Origin: Malus domestica
Lineage: Eukaryota; Streptophyta; Magnoliopsida; Rosales; Rosaceae
DNA length: 64,000 nt
Direction of reading: 5' to 3'
Assembly: GCF_042453785.1 (NCBI RefSeq)
Contig: NC_091667.1
Coordinates: 20,201,501 to 20,265,500, forward strand
Shown: piece after piece, positions 43,869-55,000 of the stretch
Position numbering within the stretch: position 1 is the stretch's first letter
Layout of the letters: each line of letters begins with the position of its first letter
Notes under the pieces: model-generated
What the model was told of the DNA's origin: nothing
The model's input: the letters and a program-made list of their open reading frames with translations, nothing else
Database searches by the model: none
Program-made: the position numbers and the translations under genes

Positions 43869-44979
43869 TGTGAACACGGAAAATTCCTGAAACGAAAGAG
43901 ACAAGAACAACGTGCACAAACAAATATTATGTATTTGATGGTTTTGGGTTACAATCTCTCTCTATTTTGATCCTCTGATTCGATCTCCGTAAGGTGTTGA
44001 TTTGTGGGATGTGCGATTGATCCAAGGGTCGTCGAGGCTTGATCTTGGATGAACGAGGATGAACGGATCTTCAAGGGCTTTTGGGCTTGATCTTGAAGAA
44101 TGGTGATTGACGGATCTTCAAGGGCTTTTGGGCTTGATCTTGAAGAACAGTGATGAACGGATTTCCGAGGGCTTTTGGGCTTGAACTCAAAGAACAGTGA
44201 CGAACGGATCTTCGAGAGCTTTTGGGCTTGAACGGATCTTCGAGGGCCTTTGGGCTTGATCTCGAAGAACAGTGATGAACGGATCTTCAAGGGCTTTTGG
44301 GCTTGATCTTGAAGAACGGTTGGATGTGTGAATTTTTCGACGTTGTTGATCCAAATGGCCGTTGGGGCTTGATCTTGGATGAACGGATGATGAACGATGG
44401 TGCTTTCTTCAAGGGTCGTCGGGGCTTGATCTTGAATTGGTGGATGGTTGATCCAAGGGCCGTCGGGGCTTGATCTTGAATTGGTGGATGATTGTTGATC
44501 CAAAGGGCCGTTGGGGCTTGATCTTGGAAGAACGATGAACGAAGAATGAAGAACGCTTTCTTCAAGGGCCGTCGGGGCTTGATCTTGAAGGTGGATGATT
44601 GTTGATCCAAGGGCCGTCGAGGCTTGATCTTGGGAGAACGATGAACGAAGAACGAAGAACACTTTCTTGATTCTTCGGGAACCTGGATGCTTGAGAGCTT
44701 CAGAGTTTCAGAGCTTCAAGGTGTAATATGAATTGGTTCCTTTAAATGAATGAAATGAGCTTGTATTTATAGAATTTTCCAATGCCTAATTTTGAATATA
44801 ATATCCCAGATGAAATAAGTCGTTTCTGCCAGGTGTTGACACGTGTCCTATTTGATGACTTTTCCAACTCATTTCAATTTTCGTTGAGTCACACGCTACG
44901 TGTAAAATTTATGTAATACATGAGCGTTGACACTTTGATTTATCGGTCAACATTTATTTACGAAATTTCGAAGTCTACA
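43869..44979 (-). repeat. 5' LTR (1,111 bp)
   Basis: Near-identical to 34,493-35,672 apart from the missing repeat unit. It lies directly upstream (minus strand) of the leader and gag. The primer-binding region reads AATTAGCACGCCCAGTGGGA; I cannot name the primer tRNA. Confidence 0.9.
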
Positions 44980-44984
44980 CTATC

Positions 44985-45473
44985 TATGTTAATGGAACTA
45001 CCGTCACCTCTAGTTTGTATTGATTTTAGCCGTGCCCGGAAGTAGCATAACCTTGTGCTGCCATGTTAACTTATCAATTACGTTACATATTACGGCGTAC
45101 GCCAAACAAAAAGAAAAACTTTGCTCGGATTATCCAAAAAATTCTGACAAACGAAAGAGAACAATAATTGGAAAGAAAAAAAAAACTGCTTATAGCTTAA
45201 GCCATCATATAATAGAAACGTGTATGGCTGAATATTTGAAGGGTTTACAATATATAGGCACACATACCGTATTTCATAAGGAAACTAATTAGAAAAGATA
45301 AGGAAACTAATTACAAAGGACTAGTATCAATTACAAATCCTAATCTTACCAAATATTCTCCTAGAATATTTATAATAAAGACTGACGTCAACACATATCA
45401 TAAGGCTACAATTTCTAGGTACTCCATACTACCAACCAAGTGCAAGATATTTGGCAATTCTGGTCTTCGGAGT
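44985..45473. other. 3' flank of the P450 gene
   Basis: AT-rich, no ORF supported. It probably contains the P450 3' UTR (minus strand) and the right flank of the LTR insertion. Confidence 0.5.
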
Positions 45474-48400
45474 TCAAAGTGAGTGTAGCATTACCTGAAT
45501 TCCACGTTTCGGACGGACTGTAAGATAATGAAAGGGTAGGTGGACATAACCCGGGGAAAGGGTGAAGGAGTATCGCTGTAGAATCATTGACAAAGCAATC
45601 TTTGCTTCTATATTTGTAAAATTCATGCCCACGCAGCTTCGAAGACCCAATCCAAACGGTATGAAAGCGCCTACATTGTTGTCAGTTGCTTTAGCAACCC
45701 CTTCAGAGAATCTCTCGGGTTTGAAAAGTTGCAGGTCTTCTCCCCATATTTGAGGATCATGGTGAAGTGCTAGATTTGGGACAATCAGTTCGAGATTTGC
45801 GGGCACAATGACTTTTCCAAGTTCAACTTCCCTTTCGGTTTTCCTTATAATAGTAGCAACAGGAGAATATAACCTTAGAGACTCATTGATCACCATACTC
45901 ATCTGCATGAAAATGAAAAGTATATAACAAATCAGAGTTTAAAACTTAACCGACAAGCTCATTATGATTGAGTTCTCGGATTTCTTACCGTTTTCAGTTT
46001 GGCAATTCCATCAGCATTCGGAGTGTGTTTGCCAAATAAATCCACAGCCTCCTTTCTCACTTCTTCTTGCCAATCCGTGTGGAGCGCCAAAAGAAAGACA
46101 GTCCAAGCAAGCAAAGCATTAGTGGTTTCTTGTGCAACAAGGTAAAACTCCTTGCATAGTTCAAATAATTCATCCGCCGATATCCTCTGGTCGTCATTCG
46201 TATCATGATAAGCCTTTAAAAGTAATCCAAGAAAATCACTCCCAAAGCTGCCTTCTCCTCCGGTGGCCTTCTCTTCTCTTCTCTTAACAATCTCCATTAT
46301 GGAGACGCGCAGTCCTTTCTCTAGCTTGTCTGCTTCGATCTCATCACTGGTTTTGAAAAACTTACTGCAACATTAAATGAAAGAATAAAGTTTAGCTATA
46401 TTTGGAGATGTCAAATTTTTATTTTTTTATTTTCTTTTGAACAAAAGGAGATGTCACATTTAAAAAAAAAAATAAATAAATTTGATATCTTATGTGGCAC
46501 TTTGATATCTTTTAAAGTTTTGTTTTCCACCCAATATGTTAAATTTTAAACGTAAAATAAAATTTCATTTTTATTTCCTTTGCATTGGTAATGAAAGAAA
46601 ATGAATTAAAGGGTATAAAATATTTAAACATTGCATTGGTAATGAAAGTAATGAAAAGAAATTAAAAGGCAAGACTTTTAACTAATAAAAAAAATTAATA
46701 AAAAGCATTTAATAATTATTTTTTTTTTTTTGAAGTTGCCGTCAAATTTGGCAGCAAATGAAAGAAATACCATGTCATATCATATCACATCAGATTTACC
46801 TTCTCGATTGAAAAAAATTGCTACTGCTTTTTCTTTTTTTTTACCGTTATTATTTGTTAAGATATTTCGACATCTTTTCTAGAGATGCTCTAAGAAAAAG
46901 AAGTAATAGTCCATAACTCCACTGCTGCGTCAACAGATATGTGGAAAAAATTACCATGATAGAGAAGTATGATTCTATGCATAACAAGCCGAATGAGTCA
47001 GCTTCAGCTACATAGTGAAATCAAATTGAGCATGTTTCACATCCCTTCTTGTAATCAGAATTTTTTTTTCTTTTACAGGAAGTTACCTGAATACGGGAAC
47101 CCTGATTGTGAGAGAATTTTTGAACACTAAGACGCCTAACTTCGCCAGCGTCTCGAAAATGGTCTTTCCTTCGATATAATTGCTGCCGAATGCTGTTCTG
47201 GAGATCACTTCCGAACTGAACAACCTAAACTCTTGAAAAACCTCAATCTCTTTTCCTTCATAACTTTTCCACTTCTCCAGCATTGTCTCAGTACTAGCTA
47301 CCATTGCTGGAGTCATACTCTAGTAAAACAACACAATCATTCTGTTAGCAGATTTACCTACAACTTGCATGAAAGTGTTGGAATTATTAGATCGACAGGT
47401 CCGGTAGCCCACTCTAACGATACCGATAATATCGTATTTACCACCTGCCTCATCCGTTAGTTAGGTATGAGATTTTATCACAAAAGCTTCGGTATTATTT
47501 AGAGTCGAGTAATCCTATTTAAGGTCATTATTTTTTATTTTCCGCGGGATAGCCAACATGCCACCTCATGTGGAACCTCATTTAGTGGTTCACACGTAGA
47601 GATTCACACATCGGTAATTGAAACTCAGAGATCGACTCCGATGGAATCTAAACTTGTTTTCAATCTTTCCAAGAAGTGTTTTGGAATCTAAACTTGTTTT
47701 CAATCTTTCCAAGAAGTGTTTCTTAAGAACTCAGAGGCTACTATATGTTAAGAGTCTAGGTTTGTTACCAAGCTCACACTTTGTGACAAGCCTTTTGGCT
47801 TGCACGAGCCCGTATCTAGGGCTTTAATATCATGTTGAAATTTTTAAATCGACGGGCCCGGAGGTCCCATTCTAACGATATCTATACTTGCCTTAAGTTA
47901 GTAATTATCACCTATTAAATCCGTCAAATGTGTAATTTTATCATAAAAAATCTCGATATTAGTTAGAGTAAGATAATCCTATTTAAAGTCATTATTTTTT
48001 ACTTCCGCGACCGATGTAGGATAGCTAACAGAAAGCAGCTGTAACCGTAAAAACTTACTTTTAAGCTCTCTCCATGGAAAGCATGGGTAGCCAGCTTTCG
48101 CAATTTCGCCCATTTTTCAGGTTTAGTTGTTGTCAGAAGGCCATCTCCGAATAGCTTCTTGTCAAAGTAAGGGGTCTCTATTTTCGGATAAGCTCTATCT
48201 TTGTTGTTCAATATCTCTTTGCATAATTCAGGGTCCGTAACGATCAACTGAGCCTTAGAACCATGCCATTGAAGATAATTCTTACCTGTAAATTAGCATG
48301 CTAAAGATGACCAAATTTATCTTGATCGAAACTACGATTTAAAAAAGTAGTTAACTAATCAAGATCATTTGTTACCGTATATCTGAGTCCAAGAGTGAAT

Positions 48401-48661
48401 GTGAGGTTGAACTACAGAAAATACGTCGTGTGATAAATTTTTCGGCCTGCTCATTGCTTCCTTGATCATGTCGGTGATTTCTTTCGTGTTTCCATGGATA
48501 AGTCTGTAAGGAGGGCCTGTGATCCCCTGCAAAGCCATCAGCTTCTGCAATCGAGTCGGAGTCCACCATAGCTTATGAAAGATCTTGATGAGGAGTAAGA
48601 CAAGGAACACACACAGAAAGCTTGGAAGAATGACTAATTGTCCTCCCAAAGCACTCATCAT
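45474..48661 (-). CDS. Cytochrome P450, CYP72 clan (CYP749A22-like)
   Basis: Five exons on the minus strand: 48,661-48,376; 48,285-48,059; 47,319-47,087; 46,364-45,989; 45,902-45,474, all GT-AG. The joined frame gives 516 aa, normal for the family. I start at the tandem ATGs (48,661/48,658). An N-terminal membrane anchor (VILPSFLCVFLVLLLIKIF) predicts attachment to the endoplasmic reticulum. Motifs: C-helix KWAKLRKLA, K-helix ESLR (381-384), KPERF, and an intact heme loop FGLGLRSCVG with Cys 464. The I-helix reads VAQETT (325-330) where AGxETT is usual. Family members oxidise small metabolites; the substrate is unknown. Intron 2 holds a TRIM. A broken duplicate lies at 33.5 kb. Confidence 0.9.
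47376..48030 (-). mobile_element. TRIM element in P450 intron 2
   Basis: Two direct LTRs (47,376-47,558 and 47,833-48,030), each starting TGTTG and ending AGCCAACA or AGCTAACA. The 5-bp target duplication GAAAG is perfect (47,371-47,375; 48,031-48,035). The interior is 274 bp with no ORF. Next to the right LTR a TGATATTAAAGC motif (minus strand) looks like a mutated initiator tRNA-Met primer site. The interior includes a 39-bp tandem duplication (47,643-47,720). Confidence 0.85.
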
Positions 48662-48789
48662 CTTTGTTAACTGGGTTTTCAATCAGCAGACCATATTTTG
48701 TAAAGTATTCTTGCTCTTTAATCTGTACTGTTAACCAGAGCCGCTTTTAAGGCTGTGACAGGTTCCACTGCACAGGGTTCAAAATTTTG

Positions 48790-49400
48790 GGATCCCAAAA
48801 AATAATTTTTTATTGAATATAGTAATATATAAAATAATATTATATAAAAATATTAATCAAACAAAAAAAAAATATATATAAAAATCTAAGACCATCTCCA
48901 ACCCTGGGCTAAAAGCCAAATTACCCCCCCAAACACTCTCCAATCCATGCTAAAATTTTAGGCTAAATGCCAAATGCTATTTCTGGGCCAAATACCCCCC
49001 AGCTTTCCCCCCGGGCTAAATGCGAAATGTTTATCGGAATTTAAATTTTTTTAGATTAAAATGTTCATAAAATTAATTTACAATAATCTACATATTTATT
49101 TTTTTTAAAACAATTGATTTAAGAAAAAAATTTAGGCTAATTTCATTCTTTAATAATTCCGGGCTAAAATTTTAGGGTAGAAGGGTTGGAGCAGAAAAGA
49201 TGTTTCTGGGCTAAAAGCTAAATTTTCCGGGCTAAAAAATTTGACTTTTAGCCCAAGGGTTGGAGATGGTCTAATGGGACCAAAAGCCATCAGATACGTG
49301 CCCAGCAAAAATAATTTTTTGCTGAATATAATAATATACAAAATAATATTATATAAAAATATTAATCCAATCAAGAAATATGTATATAAAAATCTGATGG
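48790..49400. repeat. Direct repeat of about 95 bp flanking the MITE
   Basis: 48,795-48,886 and 49,303-49,398 share AAATAATTTTTT, then a GAATATA-TAATATA-AAAATAATATTATATAAAAATATTAATC backbone and end in TATATAAAAATCT. A short local duplication or paired older elements; too short to classify. Confidence 0.6.
48890..49271. mobile_element. Tourist-like (PIF/Harbinger) MITE
   Basis: Terminal inverted repeat GACCATCTCCAACCCT(T)GGGCTAAAAG at both ends, flanked by a TAA duplication (48,887-48,889; 49,272-49,274), the hallmark of Harbinger transposases. 382 bp, no ORF, several internal GGGCTAAA repeats. Confidence 0.85.
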
Positions 49401-50289
49401 CTGATTCCCAACCGCTGAGTCCCATCACTGTTGCTTCCTACTTTTCTTTTCTCACGCTCAAATCCCATCGCTGCTCTCATTTTTCTTCGGACAAAGATTG
49501 TCCCTCTAATTTTCCATGCCCTTCTATGCTTTTTTATTTGTGTAGTTACTGTTAAGTCACGTTAATATTTTATATTACTATTTATTTTAATTTTATTATC
49601 TTTATAAAAAATAATATAAAATGTTAACGTGGCTTAACCGTGACCACATAAAATAGGAAGGCATGAAAGGGCATGAAAAATTAAAGGGCAGATAATCATT
49701 GTCCTTTTTCTTCTTTCACAATTCACACCACAGTTCCAGTTCCAGACTCCAGTGTCAGAATTCCCATCACTCCCGCTGCAATCTACTTTACTTCTCTCTT
49801 CCTATTGTTCTTTTTTTCCACAAATTAGTAAATCCTAATTTATAAATTCATGAAATTGAAGAGAAATTTCCGAATATGAAGACAATTCAATTGATCAGAA
49901 TGATATAGACTTCGATTAAAGTTAGATATTTACTAATTTAAGTATATTGACTTGGAATTTGAAGATTTGGGTATTTCTTATTTATAATATTTTTTTTTCT
50001 TTTGTACTTTTCAGGGCAAAATCAAGAGGAGAGCAGTCACAAAAAATCAATAGACGCACACGTATTGCAGACTATTAGGTTTCATTGTTCATAATTACTA
50101 TAATTTTATTGTGATATTGTTTGAGATATAAAAGATGACACCTACTAGAAAATATCAATTTGGCTACTTGAAGTGTCAAAGAAAAAGAAAAATTGAACAA
50201 TTGACTCAGTCTAAAAAATAAGCTATTGATAGGTTCTTTCTAAAAAAAAAAAAGAACCACAAAGTTTATTTCGACATTGCTTTTTAATA
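49401..50289. other. Intergenic, no gene
   Basis: AT-rich. 49,500-49,700 contains an inverted pair (AAAGGGCA and TGCCCTT regions with TAACGTGGC/GTCACGTTA), probably a small decayed MITE. Confidence 0.4.
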
Positions 50290-51426
50290 TCAATCAAGGA
50301 TTTAAATATCGAAAATATCGGCGAAATATCGCCGATATTTTTGTTTTTTTGAGTTACCGATATTTTAACAAGTAGTTTTCTGAAAAGTCTTAAAATTCTT
50401 AAAATTTCTTAAACCGACATCCAAAAATTCTTAAAATTTTCTGAAAAGTCTCAATTTTGAGACTAAAGGGATTCGAACCCCCTCCCATTTGAGTCCTTAA
50501 CGCCTTAACCACCATATCACTTATGTTGTTGTGATAATATGCTACTATATTTATATATATTGTTTTGTTTTGAATTCTTTTTACAAGAAACAAATTTGCA
50601 CGTATTCCAAATTTTTTGTGGTATTATATTTTAAATTGTGTCAATTAATTACTTAGTCAATGGCATGTGGTTTTTAATTTTTCTATTTTTTATTTGGTCA
50701 CTTACATGGTAGGGCTGGAAAAAATTCCCGAAAATCCCAAACCAAACCAAAAAAATCCCAAACCCAAACCGAAAAATCCCAAACCAAAACCATCTTGAAG
50801 TTCGGGAATCCCATCCTAAAAAATACCGAAATTTTCGATATGGGATTGGTTTCCAAATCCCATTTGTTTGGTAATCCCGAAAAATACCGAAGTATTCGGT
50901 TTCCTATTGACTTTTGGGTTTTGGTTCTTGAAAACCATTGCCATGGTTGCTGACTACTCTTCACAATACACTTACTCTACAAATAGAGATGATGAAGATA
51001 GTGAAAATTTTGAACCTCATAGGAACTCTATGTGGTACTAAGTCACTCATGTATCTTACCATGCAATGTATAAAGTGTAAAATATTGTACTAATTCATTA
51101 TATATAAATGATTATGGTGTGTTTAAACTTCTTTCATTAATTACTACATATTTTCTACATTCACAATGTTTGCCAGCTCGCTATATAATCAACTTAAATC
51201 AGTTAAATCCATCATGCAATGCATTTCCTTCCAATTTTTTGTGATAAACTAATAGATAATTGACTAAATAAACATCCTGCAAAGTTTCAATAAAAATTTC
51301 CAAGTTTTTCTTACAATTTCTGTGGTTTCCATGTAATTTTTATCGATATCGATATTTCCATCGATATTTCCATCGATATTTCCGTGTTTTCGGACTACCG
51401 ATATTACCGATATTTTCTTCCTTGGT
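50290..51426. mobile_element. TIR element with CCGATATT-rich ends, copy 2
   Basis: Starts AAATATCGAAAATATCGGCG and ends ACCGATATTTTCTTCCTTG like copy 1 (29,883-31,325). 51,060-51,425 is almost identical to 30,955-31,323. The central part differs completely: it has no (TG)n tract, and instead a tRNA-like segment and AAATCCCAAACC repeats (50,730-50,920). Confidence 0.55.
50464..50521 (-). repeat. tRNA-like segment inside copy 2
   Basis: The minus strand reads GTGGTTAAGGCGTTAAGGAC and later GGGGGTTCGAATCCC. These resemble the D-arm of Leu/Ser tRNAs and a perfect T-arm/B box. Stems do not close into a full cloverleaf, so it is a relic or a SINE head. Confidence 0.4.
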
Positions 51427-52088
51427 CTTAGCCCACTCCCCCCCCCACCCTCTAGTGTTGATAATATCGTTTATTAAAATAAATAAATAAATAAATAAAG
51501 TAAACATGTTGTATATACATTGTCCAATGAACGGCTGGATCGATTTGGTTTAATTGATGTATGAATTATCTTGGCAATATCAACGGTTGAGTCTAACCAA
51601 AAAGACAACGTATATAATACGTTGAAGAAGATACATATTGTAGAGAATGTAGACATCTTTGTATTTGCCGTCCTTGAAAATGTATATTATACACAAAATA
51701 CATTGTATCAATTTTCTTTTGGCAACTCTGGACCTCACTGATCCAATTGTCTTCTGACAGAAACCATGGGAAAATAGGTCAAGAAAAGTACACTATTTTC
51801 CTATTCAACTTTCTCAGTAACCAAACAAGAGGTCAACCAAATCCAAACTTTAACTGAGCGAAGAGTACGAGGTTGCTCTCCTGCCCTTTCGTTCTAAAAC
51901 CTCATAAACAGACATTTAACAGGCTTTGAGGACTCCGAAACATCATAAGTGTTGACATGCATTTCAAACGTACTAATTAATCAGCTGCATTATCTCTAAT
52001 CCAACCTATAATTTCCTTAAACAAAAATTTTAAAAAAAAAATCACACTCTATTTTCCAATTGCTTTCAGGGTTTTCTAACTTCATCCC
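51427..52088. other. 5' flank of the ankyrin-kinase gene
   Basis: Begins with a SINE half-copy (GTCTTAGCCCACTCC... to about 51,480) and continues with AT-rich sequence. The promoter and 5' UTR of the kinase gene probably lie at 51,750-52,088. No clear TATA box chosen. Confidence 0.4.
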
Positions 52089-55000
52089 ATGGAAGATTGC
52101 TTGTCATCATCTAAGGTAATCCTGATTCTCATCTTTTCACATCACTCTAACAGGTTTTTTTTCAATTTATTGTTTCTTAAAATATTTCATTTTTAGTTTT
52201 TAGTTTTAGTCTCGTTCATTTTCCAAGAAAACAAATAGAGGGATGGATTAAAATCTGAAAACCAACTGAAATTTAATAGATTTCTGATAGGAGCTTGTGA
52301 TTTTTTATTTTTTTGGTGAACAAATTTTAGTTTTTTTTTATTGGTGCATGAATTTTAAATCCTAACAATTGTAAGAAAAATGTTGAAAACATTACTTGCT
52401 GTTGCAACATGCAGAAGTCTCAAAAGGTGGTTGGATTTGAAGGTCCATACCGGCTGCTATATTGTTCGAGCAAGGGTGACAAAGCAGGAGTGATGCGCGA
52501 GCTAGAGAAAGGGGTGGAGCCAGATTTAGCTGACTATGATAAGAGAACAGCTCTTCACTTGGCATCCTGTGAAGGCTGCACTGAGATTGTTGCTCTTCTT
52601 CTTCAGAAAGGTGCTGATGTGAACTCCACAGATCGGTGGGGCCGCACTGTAAGTTCAACAGTGTTTTTGCCATTGATGCGTGAATTTTTTCGATTTGGCT
52701 CATAAGAAGTACTGAAGCATTTTCTACGACATAGGATCACCATATATATATATATATATAGATTGTCACAATTTGTTTGGTTAAGACTGTATGATCAAAA
52801 TAAAGGAACAAAGAAATTGATCAACAACAACAACAACAACAAAGCCTTTTCCCACTAAGTGGGGTCGGCTATATGAATCCTAGAACGTCATTGCACTCGG
52901 TTTTGTGTCATGTCCTCCGTTAGATCCAAGTACTCTACGTCTTTTCTTAGAGTCTCTTCCAAAGTTGTCCTAGGTCTTCCTCTACCCCTTCGGCCCTGAA
53001 CCTCTGTCCCGTAGTCACATCTTCGAACCGGAGCGTCAGTCGGCCTTCTTTGCACATGTTCAAAATCACCGGAGCCGATTTTCTCTCATATTTCCTACAA
53101 TTTCGGCTACTCCTACTTTACCTCGGATATCCTCATTCCCAATCTTATCCTTTCTCGTGTGCCCACACATCCCACGAAGCATCCTCATCTCCGCTACACC
53201 CATTTTGTGTACGTGTTCATGCTTTACCACCCAACATTCTGTGCCATACAACATCGCTAGCCTTATTGCCGTCCTATAAAATTTTCCCTTGAGCTTCAGT
53301 GGCCTACGACGGTCACACAACACGCCGGATGCACTCTTTCCATCCAGCTCGTATCCTATGGTTGAGATCTCCATCTAATTCTCCGTTCTCTTGCAAGATA
53401 GATCCTAGGTAGCGAAAACGATCGCTTTTTGTGAGCTTCGCTAGATTGCTCCGGTCATTAGTGTGGATAAGTATATAAATGGATAGAGATAGGAAAGCAA
53501 ACACAAGATGTACGTGGTTCACCCAGATTGGCTACGTCCACGGAATAGAAGAGTTCTCATTAATTGTGAAGGGTTTACACAAGTACATAGGTTCAAGCTC
53601 TCATTTAGTGAGTACAAGTGAATGATTTAGTACAAATGACATTAGGAAATATTGTGGGAGAATGATCTCGTAATCACGAAACTTCTAAGTATCGGAGTGT
53701 GGTGTCGTCTTGACTTGCCTTATCTGTCTCATAGGTAGATGTGGCATCTTCTCTGGAAGTACTCTTCCTCCATCCAGGGGTGGTATCTTTAACTGGTGGA
53801 GATGCACAAGGTAATGTATCAATTTCACTTGAAGCTTACTTGTAGTTTCAGGCTTGGTCAAGCGCGATACAAACCATGTAGTAGGAGTCCCCCAAGTCGC
53901 CGAGCTCGGGGGTCTGCTGAAAGAGGTGACAGACAAGGTAAGCAATCAGAGCTCCGACTGATTGTTCACCTTCTCCCCATCTTGCAGCAGCATGAAGGAT
54001 AAAGAGAAGAAAAATGAGAAGAGATGATATGAGATACTTTTGCTTTTGAAGAAGTAACTTTCCACAGGCTTATTCTTGAACTGAGCTGGAGGGTTTTCTG
54101 GTTTCCTCCAGAGTATAAGGCCGACTGAAGAATTTGAGGGTCAAAACAAGTCCATCAAATCTAGAGTACGTTCCACCCTGCTGATATGGGATACTTTTGC
54201 TTTTGACAGAGTAATGAATGTATCGGCACGTGTGATGTTACGCTTGTCTCCACATGTTTCCTTGTATCCTTCGCACTTGCCCTATCTGTTCCTCAAGCAG
54301 ATGCGGAATCTTCCCTGGAAACATAAGATGTTGAAGATGAGTACTCGAGAGCAATGCCAGGTAAGTAATCAGGTAAGGGGTTCCAGGCAGTCAGTTCCTG
54401 GCTGGAAGCTTGATTCCAAGTGCTGACTGATTGCTCTCTTTCTCCTTGTCTTGCAGGTAAAAACAAGGCCAAAAGAAAAGACAGGGAAAAAGCATGATAT
54501 GGGATACTCTTGCTTTTAACCCTGATGATATGAGATATTCTTGCTCTAGTATAGCTTGTTTGCAGAGGTATTATCGGGGGGAAAGAAAGCTGAATATTTC
54601 GAAAGGCTTCGTTGGGAGTGCCCTCTCAGATATGATGAAGGGTTGAGCATTTTTGCAGGTCTGCCTGTCCGTTGGGGATGGAGGTCGACATATATAGGAG
54701 TCTCCCTAACAACAAGTAGTAATGCTATTCCTTTACCCTGCTTGGTCATAGCACGATAGTGGGAGCTGCCAGTTTCACATGTTTTAACTTTGTCAGAGCA
54801 CTTTGAAAAAGTGGTCTGTGGTATCTGGCTCTCGAGATTCGGAGAACGATGCCTCTTCGATTTTTGAGAAAGCAATCATGCTGGGGGTATGACTCTCGAG
54901 ATTCGGAGAGCAGTGTCTCTTCGATTTTTGAGGAAGTAATCATGTTGGGAGTCTGGCTCTCGAGATTCGGAGGGCGGTGCCTCTTCGATTTTGGAGCAAG

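Larger units (their letters stand above)
34493..44979 (-). mobile_element. Non-autonomous gag-only LTR retrotransposon with captured host fragments
   Basis: Direct LTRs at 34,493-35,672 and 43,869-44,979 start TGTGAACACGG and end GTCTACA on the plus strand. The target duplication CTATC is perfect on both sides (34,488-34,492; 44,980-44,984). The purine tract GAAGTGGGGGCATT abuts the left LTR on the minus strand, so transcription runs right to left. The interior holds gag (43,789-41,840) but no protease, RT, RNase H or integrase. Instead it has host-gene pieces at 38,983-40,653, tandem repeats, and an ORF on the plus strand. By eye the LTRs differ at about ten bases plus one 69-bp unit, so insertion is recent. 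It must use proteins of other elements. Confidence 0.92.

Noticed and set aside
52392-52703. Minus-strand ORF of 103 aa over kinase exon 2
   Set aside because: Shadow of the ankyrin exon, whose plus-strand frame has clear domain and splice support.
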